From positions 20,027,501 through 20,091,500 of the forward strand of contig OX327709.1 of assembly GCA_946807835.1 (NCBI GenBank): DNA of 64,000 bases, in the 5' to 3' direction. This DNA comes from Ailanthus altissimus. Taxonomy: Eukaryota > Streptophyta > Magnoliopsida > Sapindales > Simaroubaceae. The notes under the pieces are model-generated. The model saw nothing but the letters and a program-made list of their open reading frames with translations. It made no database searches and was not told the DNA's origin. Of the stretch, positions 1 to 10,133 are shown in pieces. Numbering within the stretch: the stretch's first letter is position 1; every line of letters starts with the position of its first letter. Made by a program: the position numbers and the translations under genes.

Positions 1-118
1 CTAAACAGTGTTTTCATGCAACAATATTTGTCAGTTGTTATTCTTGGTGATGAAGCAAGTGAGCTTCTGGGAATTGTTCCTGTCAAAAGCAGTTGTTATA
101 AAGTCTTGCATCAATATT
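1..118 (+). CDS. Possible 3' end of a coding region cut by the window edge
   Basis: Frame 1 is open from the first base to a TAG at 116-118 and gives about 38 residues that read like real protein (a QQYLSVVILGDEASELLG stretch). The pattern is loosely reminiscent of an OB-fold end such as those of plant RPA1-like proteins, but that is only an impression. About 150 bases further on, a second frame has a short basic stretch (EGTPERPNKKRR) that could be another exon or a decayed continuation. No start is visible because the reading enters from outside the window. It could equally be a chance open frame or a pseudogene. Confidence 0.25.
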
Positions 119-1882
119 AGTTTTTTCATTATCATGAAAGAGATGTATTACAAGACTAGTCAGAGAACCATCCATTCGGTGGACAATTAATCGATCTTTC
201 AGGAGTTTTTACGCAAGTGAAAGAGGATCAATCTGTAATGTGGATTAACCGAAGGCACTCCTGAAAGACCAAATAAAAAAAGGCGATGTTGGAAGTTTAT
301 TAGTTAAGGTTGATTAAAATGCTGGCAATGATCAGGTCTTAGCCATCATAATCTCTCATGCACTCTTCAAGCTTATAGGACTGAATTTGTAGTTGTACCA
401 ACTTCAATCCTGTCAATCCGAAAATAAGAAGGGTAAAATTACCCATAAATTATTAAAGAGAAAGATTTGATAAGGTTTAAAGTGAGTTTGATATATAAAA
501 TTTGAGATAAGTATAAATTTAATAAAAAATTTATAAATACTTGCAACGAACATTTATGAATATTACATTTTTTTAAATTTATTTTTAAAAAAAATAATTT
601 TTTAAGTATTGCATGCTTAACACATTTAACAAAAGTTATTGGAGTGCACATTCGTTCTTAGCATTGGATCTTAATATATATGTTAAATGTTAGATACGCA
701 ACATTACATACTTAACATGCACTCTTAATACATGTGTTAAGCATTAAGTGTATAATATTAGGCGCTTTTAACGTTCGCTCTTAGCACACATGTTGAATAC
801 TATATATTCGTTATTAAATTTATTTAAAATTAACGAATAATTCATTACAGATTTGATATTAAAATTCTAAAATTCAGAATAAATCTAAAAAAATTTAGTA
901 TTTTATTTTTTAAATAAATGTAAATACAAAATTAAGAATATTTGTACAAAATTCAATCGCCGTCGTCCTGAACCAAAAAGAAATAAACAGTGTACTGTTC
1001 TTTTGAAGCTCTCACTGAGGGGATCTCTCCCGATAGTTTCTTTTAATCTTACAAATTCTCTCCTGTTTACTCCCAAATGGGTTTCTATGGGCTCAAAAAT
1101 AGTTTTCTCACACCCAGTTTTGAAACTCTCCTCTCTATCTTCTCTTTGATTTTAGATTTGGGAGTGGACACTTTTTTTTTTTAAATCTAGACTGTAGTGT
1201 ATTAAAACTGTTTGGTAAATATGATTTTTATTATATAATTAAATATTTATTAAATAAATTTTTTTTTAACAATTTATTAAATAAACTTACTTCTATAAGC
1301 TTTATTTTGGTAATTTGATTCTGCCTCATTTAGATAAAGCTTTTTTTGAAGGAAGCAAGCTTAGGCGATAATAACAGTTCTGTATAATTCCTAGTTAGTA
1401 AAAGCTGCCATCCTAGGTGCAACCATCAAGGTGGCTTCATTAACATTCATAAGTCTTTACTTTAGCTCACATCCTCTCACTACATCAGATTCAATCATAT
1501 AATCTAATACATGCTTATATTGGATTATACATATTAACTTAAAATATTAATATTTATTAATAAAAGATATAATTTTAATATTTTTCATTACATGTGAGAA
1601 TATGTTTTTGTTATTCCATCGAAGGCAAGCACTCTCATTGTTTCTTCATTAGCTCCATCTCTGTTAGTTTACGGTTTGAATGTTAGGTCTTTTTATTTTT
1701 TTGATAAATAAAAGTTGACCACTAAATTAAGTTAGAATAATATTATAATATTTTAACTCAAGATCTTATTACGTATTATTTAATACTATAACAAGATATT
1801 ATTTTGTTAATAAAATTAAATAATACAATAAAATGGTGTCAATCATATATTATTTAATATTATATAATATATTATTAAAATT
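119..1882. other. AT-rich intergenic stretch
   Basis: No gene is recognisable. It contains poly-A/T tracts, and around 640-790 a group of short repeats built on TTAACATG/CATGTGTTAA words that looks like a decayed small inverted-repeat element. I see no coding pattern on either strand. Confidence 0.5.
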
Positions 1883-2682
1883 TGATGATTCAAAATTAAT
1901 TATTAATTTAATTTTGAGTTGCAGACAAAAGAAGAGTCGACACGCAGTTAAGACGCAATGGACAAAAAAAATAGGTGAAAACAGAAAGTCGCAAGCAATG
2001 AGGGATAAGAAAACTCAAGCAGAAGGAAAACCTATGTGTGGGCACTGGAGCACTGAGATTTCAGTGTCACGGCACCCAAAGCAATATGCCCAATGTCACG
2101 GCGCTATGTCTTGGTCACGTTGGGGGCCGTAGCTCAGCTCCTCAAGTCGGGGCATTAACTGTTCGAAAAACTCTTATTTTGGTTCAAATTGCATGCTTAA
2201 GTCAATATTGGTCTTCTTACATATGTGAACTCCTATTCCAACTAGAATTATCATTTATATGGTCGATGTTTGCACTATATAAATCTTTATAACTTCTTAT
2301 AATTTATTAAGCATAAAAAATCATCAATAAGAGAGAGAATAGACAACTTAGGTCACACTTGAGTGTTTTGAGCACATAAGATAGTGTGGTATAAATCCTT
2401 GATAGCTATTGAGTATTTGAATATTCTTTGTATCTCTTGTAGGGTTTCTCTATGTATAAAAGAATGGAATAAAATAACCTAAGATCATAAGATCCATCGT
2501 GGACGTAGGCAGTGTGCCGAACCATGTACATTGATTGTGTGTTTTCTTTGGTTGCTTGATTGTTTATCTCTTTGGTTATTGATCTTTATTATTCTTGGTT
2601 GATTGCAAGTGAAAGACTTCTGCAAGGTGCCAAGGGTTTTCACAAATCTAACAAGTAATACTTTTATAACAAATAGGGGTAC

Positions 2683-3195
2683 TTGAAGAGGGATTGCCCA
2701 GAAAGAAAGACTACGAAAGGTGAAAAAGTTACAATAGTTTGTGAAGAAAACTTAAAAATTACAGAGACATTGGTAGTGTATGGTGAGAAGTATACTAAAA
2801 GATGGATACTTGATTTTGCCTGCAGTTATCATGTGTGTTCAGATAAATCTTTATTTACTAATTATAGATCCATTATGGGAAAAAAAATACTAATGAGGAA
2901 TAATATGACGTGTAAAGTTATAGGGATTGGTAGTATTAAGATGAAGATGCATGATAGGTTGATTATAAAGTTGCATGGTGCTAGCCATGTTCCTAGAGTT
3001 ATGAGGAATTTGATATTCCTAGGAGTACTAGATCAAGAAAAATATTCATTCAAGGTAGAAAAAATAATACCAGAGGTAAGGAAAAGATTTATAGTAGTGA
3101 TGAAAGGTGATGAGCACATTGGGCTATATATGCTTGATGACAATGTTGTAAGTGACCCAACATGGATTGTTGAGGGGATGCATACCAAAGGATAG
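2683..3195 (+). pseudogene. Copia gag/protease remnant
   Basis: A 170-residue open frame without a credible start; it continues a retrotransposon polyprotein. Residues 1-9 are the tail of a zinc knuckle (CPERK). Around residues 43-55 is the protease region, DFACSYHVC where Copia proteins have D-S-G-C-S-x-H. The LIFLGVLDQEKYSFKVE stretch matches the linker between protease and the GAG-pre-integrase domain. The catalytic DSG is lost, so it cannot act as a protease. The downstream duplicate near 3219-3450 repeats its C-terminal half with a small deletion. Confidence 0.7.
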
Positions 3196-4203
3196 TATTA
3201 GAGATTTTCTTATCAATGGCATAGTGCTAGCCATGTTCCTAGAGTTATGAGGAATTTGATATTCTTAGGAGTACTAGATCAAGAGAAATATTCATTCAAG
3301 GTAGAAAAAATAATACCGGAGGTAAGGAAAAGATTTATAGTAGTGATGACCACATGGGGCTATATGTGCTTGATGACAATGCTGTAAGTGACCCAACATG
3401 GATTGTTGAGGGGATGCATACCAAAGGATAGTATTAGAGATTTTCTTATCAAGGTGATAGGGGTCAAAAAAGAATGCACGAGAATGGTGCTGCTGGTAAG
3501 GATATACTACAAAAGTACTATGATGGTGTAAAAACAACATGAGAGATCATAGTACAAGAGTCACATAAGGAAAGACGCATTCATATCTTTGAACATCAAG
3601 ATCACGAGTCCAAAAAACGTTTAAGTCTAGATATAGACTTAACTGAGGTTAATGCTATATGATAAAGCGTTAAAGTGGATGGATCCTGATTAAGTCTTTT
3701 TGAAGAGATTTTGAATTAAGGAAAAGTTTGATGAAATTTGATGATTTAAAATCAAGAATTAATTTAATTTTGAATTAGAGACTAAGGAAGAGTTGACACG
3801 TGATCAAGAACGCAATGAACGAACAAAAGAAGTGTGAAACAAGAAGCCAAAAGTGAGGATAGGCAAGAAAATTCAAGCGAGGGGAAAACCCAGGTATGGT
3901 TGTTGTAGCACTGGGATTTCAATACCACGACACCTAAAGTAGTATGACTAGTGTGTATGCCTAATGCCACGACACTGGCCACCCAGCATCGTGACACTAG
4001 GTCATGGTCGCGTAAGGGCTGCGACTTCAGCTCGTCATGGCTGCGACGTACCTATTCAAAAAACTCATATTTTAGTTTAAATTGCGTGTTTAAGTCAGTT
4101 TTAAACTTCCTAAGCACGCGAACTCTTATTCTAATTAGGTTTAAGATTTCTATAGTCGATTTTTACATTATATAAACCTTTATAACTCATTTTAATTCAT
4201 TAA

Positions 4204-4873
4204 TGTGAGAATATTAATTGAAAATCATCGAGATATGATTTAAGGAGCAAGCTAAGTGTGTAGGATGTGCGAGAATCGAAGACGGACACGAAAAGAGGTG
4301 AAAAATGAAGAAGGCGGTGCCAGGCACGGATGCCGCAGCGCCGCGGCACCAGGTGATCAGCGTCGCAGTGCTCAGGCAGGCACACCAACTCCGTGGTGAT
4401 GGGCTCTAAGCGTCGCGACGCTGGGCACAGGAAAGTGTTTTCCGTTTTGAGACTTTCTTATTTTGTCTCGCACTTGCTTCAGAACTCTCTAATACAACTC
4501 TCACACATTTAGGATAAATTTAAGACGTCCTAAAGTTTATATAAAGGCTCTTTATTGGCTTGTAAATACATCTTTGTGATCATTGAAGTCATCTTTGTGA
4601 TTAAACATACTTAGTGAGAGAAAATTCCTAGATTGCGAGATATTATTTTTTCTTTGTGAGTCTTTCTTATAAAAAGGCATACTTTGTGAGTGTCTTGTGA
4701 TTCAATAATAAAAGTGAGTAATCTTGATCCTCCGTGAACGTAGATAAGTTACCGAACCATGTAAATTTTTGTGTGTTCTTCTTCTTCTATACTTTTTTTT
4801 TTAATTTCTTAATTACTTATTCTGTACTTTTTACTTGGGTGATATTGCTTGTTTGTGTTCTTCTACTTTAACA
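4204..4873 (+). mobile_element. Solo LTR (670 bp) nested in the right LTR of the upstream element
   Basis: Starts TGTGAGAATATT and ends CTTTAACA, and is flanked on both sides by the 5-bp duplication ATTAA (4199-4203 and 4874-4878). It interrupts homology between the two LTRs of the surrounding element precisely. It belongs to the same family as the LTRs of the element at 50893-56232: same start, a shared GC-rich island (about 4318-4432) and a TATATAAAGGCTC promoter-like box at about 4538. No internal region or second LTR follows, so it is a solo LTR left by LTR-LTR recombination. Confidence 0.85.
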
Positions 4874-5221
4874 ATTAAGTATAAAAGATCATTAACAAGA
4901 GAGAGAATAAGGAACTCATATCACATTTGAGTATTTTGAACATACAAAATAGTGTGGTATAGATACTTGATAGCTCTTAGGTATTTGAGTATTCTTTATA
5001 TTTTTTGTGGGAGTTTTTTATGTACAAAAGAACGAAATAAAAAAAATTAGGATCTTAAGATCTACTGTAAACATACGTGGTTTATCGAACCACATACATT
5101 AATTATATATTTTCTTTAATTGTTTGATTGTTTATCTTTTTAGTTATTAATTTTTATTATTTTTAGTTGATCATAAGTGAAAGACTTTCGTATAATACCA
5201 ATGATTTTTTAAAATGCATAC

Positions 5222-6043
5222 TAAAAAATCTCGCAACACATATCAAAACACACTCGTAATGACAAAAATAACACATTTTTATATAAAACTTTTTCACATT
5301 AAATTTAGATGGTTCTTTATAGTATTTGACATCCAAATTAGGTGGAATTAGTATAACTTTTAAGTGTGTTTTTTTTCACTTATGGACCACATTGAGATTA
5401 GTAAAGTTATTAAGTTGGTTTATAGTTTTACAATTATTTTTCATGTAAAAAATATAATAGATAAAGATGGACCTTGTTATCTGAAAGAGTGAAAATAAAC
5501 TCATAATTATGTGCGATTACCAAACAAAAACAATTAATGCTAAGACTTTGAGTCTAATGCCATGTGTTACGTGTCTTAACTTGTACACATTTATATATAT
5601 TTAAATTTTAATCAATTTTTATTAAATGTAAAACGTGACATATAACTTTTTTTTATTCTTGACTCTTAATTAAATTTATTTTTTAATCTTTACATTATTT
5701 AGAGTGTTTACAGACAACCTAATTATATTCATTGAATAAGACATTTACAATTGCAAAGTAATATTACTTTATAGAGCTGATTTGATAATATTTTTTTAAG
5801 AATAACATTATGTACATACAAATTCATATAATATAATACAAACTAAATTTCAAAATTTTGAATATTAATAGTGAGTTTATTAACCTCATTCCTACTATAA
5901 TTACAATATTAAAATATTTAATTTTTATTAATTGTTAATCATAAATTTGTCCACATGGTAAAGTACAAGTAAACAAAAATACTGTCCCTAAAAAGGAAAA
6001 TCAAGAATGCTTCAATGATATGAAAGAATATATTAGGCTAAAA
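5222..6043. other. AT-rich intergenic stretch
   Basis: No gene or clear repeat structure was seen. There are long A/T runs and no coding frame of note. Confidence 0.5.
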
Positions 6044-6311
6044 GGGGATATTAACACTATTATTCTTAAGATTGACATAAATTACATTTTGATGGTGATT
6101 TTAATTTTAATTATATTTTTATTTTTATTTTATTGAAAAGATGAAAATATTTCTATCATTTAAAAATATTTTAATTATTTATATAATAAAATTATGAAAG
6201 TATTTTTAACTTTTTAATTAAGTAAAAGAGTAATAAAGTAATTAAAATTAAAGTTCCTATCAAAATGTAATATGTGCCGACTTAAGACGGTGACAGTGTT
6301 AATACCCCCCC
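6044..6311. mobile_element. Foldback MITE, about 268 bp, GGGG...CCCC ends
   Basis: The left arm begins GGGGATATTAACACT and the right end reads AGTGTTAATACCCC. The arms remain complementary for roughly 75 bases (both contain TTACATTTTGAT followed by TTTAATTTTAATTA). The element is bordered by GCTAAAA at 6037-6043 and 6312-6318, a 7-bp identical target duplication (8 bp with one mismatch), which suggests a hAT-like origin. No transposase is encoded. A related element lies at 36192-37050. Confidence 0.75.
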
Positions 6312-6494
6312 GCTAAAACTTGAAAACAAAATTTGCTAAATTGCTGTCATATAAGCCAATTTATAACGTTAGCTCATACTAGATAATAAAATTAAACAAA
6401 CCAAAAAAAAATAATAATAATAATAATATAAAACTAGCTCTAATCACACGTGCCGTGAATAAAAAAAATCGTTTTGTTTGTGGGATCAGCACCA

Positions 6495-7832
6495 CTACAG
6501 GCCCACGCCGAATCTCTGACCAGCCAAATCACACCGTATTTGGGCCAACCCAATACGTGATCTTTCAAGATCAAATTCCATCCACACGTTCTGTTGATGA
6601 TGATGACCAATCACGTAAGCCTCCACGCCTAACAAATCAGAATTTCCAAATGTGAAACAATACACCGAATCACTTCCCCTCACTTCGCCCGGAACCCGAT
6701 ACAAGAGCCGGTCACCCGATACACTCATTTCGGCGCCCCGAAAAACTAGACTGACGGTTGGTAATTGGGGCAGTCTCGGTTGACTTTGTGGGATTCGGTA
6801 ACACAAATCCATTGCTCCTTGAAAAACGAAATTTTGATCCTCTAAAACTTTTAAAATACCGGAGGTTTGGTTCAAGAACTCGGTTCTCAAGGCAGTGTAA
6901 GCAGGCCCGAGTAAGAAAGTGAACTGCGTACCTGAGTCCACCATTGTTTGACCAGCTCCGGTGTGGTCCGGTACAAAGACGGATTTCGGTATCGGCAGTA
7001 ACTTGTCTGAAACTTTGATTCCTTCGAGCTGAACCGTGTAAGCAACTCGATCAAAATACGGTAATGGTGTTGATATTTGGACTAATGGCGTGTAGTTCAA
7101 CGGTAGAAGCCAAGTCAAATTGGCATCACCGAGTAATAAAAGGCCCGAAAAATCAGCACTCGATATGCAATACGAGAATTTCGTGAAGCCCATTTGATAT
7201 ATGAAAGATAGCGACCCCCGGTTCATGCCCATTAGCCCGGTATTTTTCGAGTCTTCATCCGAGTTGGAGCTGAAGACAGAGTCCATGCACCCAAAAACAA
7301 GACCCGAAATTTTGGAAGACCCGATAAAGAAATTATCGGACGCGAGATTTCCTTCAGATGAAGAAGCGTCTGCGTACGAGAGAATGGCGTGGCAGAGGCT
7401 ATTGTTGTCACAAGAAACCGGAATGGTGAAGTCTCGGGTTTGGTTCGTGCAAGTGGGTGAAGAACAAGGAACCGGTTCATAAGAGGAGGACCGGTTCGGG
7501 TCAAAAGTAGTAGGGTAAGAGTATTGGGACTTGTTACAGTGAAGCCAAGAGAGCTCGCTACCAGTGTCTAGAACCATGGAGACGTTCTGTGGAGGCGTGC
7601 CCACAGTCAAAGAGACCGTAAGGCTAACGTTGTGATGAAAAGGTAGTTTGTTTGGTGATCTTGGGACTGACCCGGATGGAATTTCTTGAGTTTTGAGGGA
7701 CAGTATTAGCGTTTCTGGTGAAGAGAGACTTAGTTGGAGCTGGATTTGGATCAATAGAATGTGAACAAGCGAAAAAGAGAGTAATTTTAGAAATGGGTTA
7801 CAAACATTGTAGCTAGTAATGTATTTTTTCAT
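6495..7832 (-). CDS. PCS1: Pepsin-type (A1) aspartic protease, PCS1-like
   Basis: An intronless 445-residue plant aspartic protease. Residues about 14-37 are strongly hydrophobic and act as a signal peptide, so the enzyme enters the secretory pathway. The first catalytic site is D89-T90-G91 (VLDTGSELSWLHC), the second D299-S300-G301-T302 (MVDSGTQFTF), and the flap tyrosine is in LSYADASSSEGNLASD (Y153). Cysteines are spread as in nepenthesin-like enzymes, and there is no plant-specific saposin-like insert. The compact form and the ending (IGLAQIRCDLAGQRFG) match the Arabidopsis PCS1 subgroup, known for protecting cells from untimely death in embryos and gametophytes. The open frame extends to 7859 but begins there with TTG, so the ATG at 7832 is the start. 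All catalytic residues are intact. The precise function in this plant is inferred from the family. Confidence 0.93.
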   Translation of the reverse strand: MKKYITSYNVCNPFLKLLSFSLVHILLIQIQLQLSLSSPETLILSLKTQEIPSGSVPRSPNKLPFHHNVSLTVSLTVGTPPQNVSMVLDTGSELSWLHCNKSQYSYPTTFDPNRSSSYEPVPCSSPTCTNQTRDFTIPVSCDNNSLCHAILSYADASSSEGNLASDNFFIGSSKISGLVFGCMDSVFSSNSDEDSKNTGLMGMNRGSLSFIYQMGFTKFSYCISSADFSGLLLLGDANLTWLLPLNYTPLVQISTPLPYFDRVAYTVQLEGIKVSDKLLPIPKSVFVPDHTGAGQTMVDSGTQFTFLLGPAYTALRTEFLNQTSGILKVLEDQNFVFQGAMDLCYRIPQSQPRLPQLPTVSLVFRGAEMSVSGDRLLYRVPGEVRGSDSVYCFTFGNSDLLGVEAYVIGHHHQQNVWMEFDLERSRIGLAQIRCDLAGQRFGVGL

Positions 7833-10133
7833 GGTAATGGAACAGTTTTGGATATGCAAGAGAATCTTACAACAAGTGAAGACAATAAGTGTTTGATTTG
7901 GTGACAGAGTAGAGGAATTTTGAAATACACTGAAATGAAATCTATACGAGTCTGAGTTGGAACTTGGAAGCTTCTATTGTATGCTTTTGCTGCTACTGAA
8001 AGATTGTAGGAGAGGTTGAGATTTGTGGTAGAGGATGGAGTAGAAGTGTAGAACGGTGTCGTTTTTAAGTGAATTAGAGAGACAGAAGCATTAAGGGTTT
8101 GTATTTTTTGTCAGCGTCAAGTTTGGTTACACGTTTTCAAGTTTGATTATAGATCTGAAGTACTGTCTAAACTTGAAAATGAATACTAAATTGAGATGTA
8201 CGAAGAAACTAAATCCAACCATTATAGCCATCTGTAATTGATAATGACGGCATTTTTGCAACTATTTAGCCTTGGATCTACCTCCTATATGAGAAAAAAG
8301 AAAGTGTTTCTGTCATGTAATTAGTTGTAAAAGTTCATGTTACTTTGTGTAAGCTTGCCATTTAGGACCAAATTTACAGCAACTTTTTTACATGGGGCAC
8401 GTGCTAAGGACACTTTACAGGAAATTTTAAGCAATTTAGCCCAACTAAAAATTTTCTTTTCTCCTTTGTTCTTTCTCTGTTCTCTTCCATTTTTTGTTCT
8501 GCTTTTAGGTTTCACTTATTTTTCCAAGGGCTAGTACTACATCTCCCATTTGAACTCCGTGTACTGGGTTAGGTATTCGTCTAGCTACTTGCTATTCTTA
8601 TTTTAATTTATTTGCTTCGGTTGAAGAAAAAGCTAATGACATTAAATGCTTGTTAGCTAACACTTTGACATGGCTTCCTTCTTATGAGGAGAAAATCAAA
8701 GAGTAATTAATTTAAGCTAATCCTTAATCATCAATGCTTTGAGAGGATAGACATTGTCGGTCCCATTTAGGCACGCTCACACGAATTACATTCTGTGTAC
8801 ATACATATACTCATCCAATCAAATCATATCATATTATGTGTATATATATGTGGAATGCACCAAAAGCTTCATGTTTTTTGTTTTAAGTAAGTTAAGGCAA
8901 CGCCATTGAATTTTACTCCAAAGTAATTGGATTGAAAGATGATTTAAGGCTTAAAAAAGGAAGTAAATGCACGTTATATATGCATGTCTTGTAAACGGGT
9001 GAAACAGAGCCTAACCAAAACAAGATAGTAATTAAATTGAAAGATGATTTAAAAAGGGAAGTAAATGCACGTTATATATGCATGTCTTGTAAATGGGTGA
9101 AACAAAAACTAACTAAAACAAGATAGCAAAATAATGAGACATTCACGTGCTATGTACTAGATTCTTTGAAACCATGTTCAGTCTCTCTTGTGTTAAAAAA
9201 CGCAACACTCAGGTGGTTGCACATGTGATGCTGAATGGTCCAGGGACACAGATTGTTGTCGGGTCCATTAGTAAATTGGTTTTAAGTGATGATTCGATTC
9301 CCATTCCTACGAAAAAGTTTTGTGCTTTGAATTTTTGATATTGCAAAAGAGAACTGGAATCTTATTACATGGTTCATTTGTGTTTCATTAGCAAATGAAA
9401 TTCTGCCGGATCAGTGAAAACGAAAGAGCGCCCTACTTGATAGGCTGAACAAGCAGCAGCCAAATAGATCATGAGTTGCAGAATTTAGAGGCAACCCACT
9501 TCGACATTTTGATGGTTCCAAAAATCCAAATAATCCGAAGCATACACATGTGGATGTTCTTTTGTCTTAAAGTTATGCAATTGCTAACACTTCATATTTC
9601 AATTGTGTGTTGAAAATCATTAGCTATGCACATGCGTTTCTATCATTCGAATGAGTGGTATACAAATTTACTTCATTAATTGGACATTGAAGCCTATCAA
9701 AATTCACAAATCATATATAATGTGAAAAATCTTGTACTTCAATTTATCTTACGGGTAAGCAAGTGCAGGCAGTTGTTGCGGTACTTGCACCAAATAATAT
9801 CATATGAAAATTATTGCCAGGCAGCACTTGAGGAGAGATTAATTCCAAGCTAAATCATTGCTTTCTTGTCGTCATCTTTCAAGAAAGGAAAAAGCTAATA
9901 ATAGCAATTTGTGTTGAAATGGGTAAAGCTACATAAAAGCTGTCGGTGGAAGAAAAAATGAAAGAAACAACAAACTTGATTGCCATCATGATAATATCCT
10001 CGTATACTTTGAGCTTTTCCTTAAACATACATAATGCATTGTTAGCATTAGTTTCTATCTACATATGGGAATTTACTCAAAGTTTCTACCTATATATTTA
10101 TAAGTTCACCAGAGACCTTGGTCCCTCTGCCTG
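7833..10133. other. Intergenic region between the protease and the transporter
   Basis: The first few hundred bases are the presumed promoter and leader of the protease. Further on is a 105-bp tandem duplication (8931-9130). The span about 9147-9900 has several short open frames with no family I recognise. The stretch just right of the window's transporter stop codon is its presumed 3' UTR. Confidence 0.5.
8926..9130. repeat. Tandem duplication, about 105-bp unit
   Basis: Two adjacent near-identical units, each with ATTGAAAGATGATTTAA, then GGAAGTAAATGCACG, TTATATATGCATGTCTTG and AACAAGATAG. The units begin at 8931 and 9036. A few substitutions and a small deletion separate them. Confidence 0.85.

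Larger units (their letters stand above)
1883..5221 (+). mobile_element. Deleted Copia-like LTR retrotransposon with a nested solo LTR
   Basis: Two related LTRs face the same way: left about 1883-2653, right about 3739-5221 (interrupted). Both start near TGATGATT, carry a GC-rich island (2038-2132; 3895-4050), a TATATAAA box (about 2277; about 4169) and a shared GAGAGAGAATA block followed by a GTGAAAGACTT block. A purine tract precedes the right LTR near 3720. A decayed primer-binding region follows the left LTR. Only about 1.1 kb of interior remains: 2683-3195 encodes the end of a GAG zinc knuckle (KRDCPERK) and an aspartic protease start in which the usual DSG has become DFACSYH. A segment of about 230 bp (about 2973-3205) is repeated at about 3219-3450. 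Integrase and reverse transcriptase are missing, so this copy is non-autonomous. LTR ends are approximate and no target duplication was confirmed. Confidence 0.7.

Noticed and set aside
1833..2132. A small gene in the left LTR
   Set aside because: It falls inside an LTR, and its C-terminal half is just the GC-rich island. The equivalent in the right LTR is not open.
7201..7482. Plus-strand open frame antisense to the protease
   Set aside because: It is a shadow of the coding strand with no family resemblance.
7833..7859. A start of the aspartic protease nine codons upstream
   Set aside because: The triplet at 7859 is TTG. The ATG at 7832 gives a proper signal peptide.
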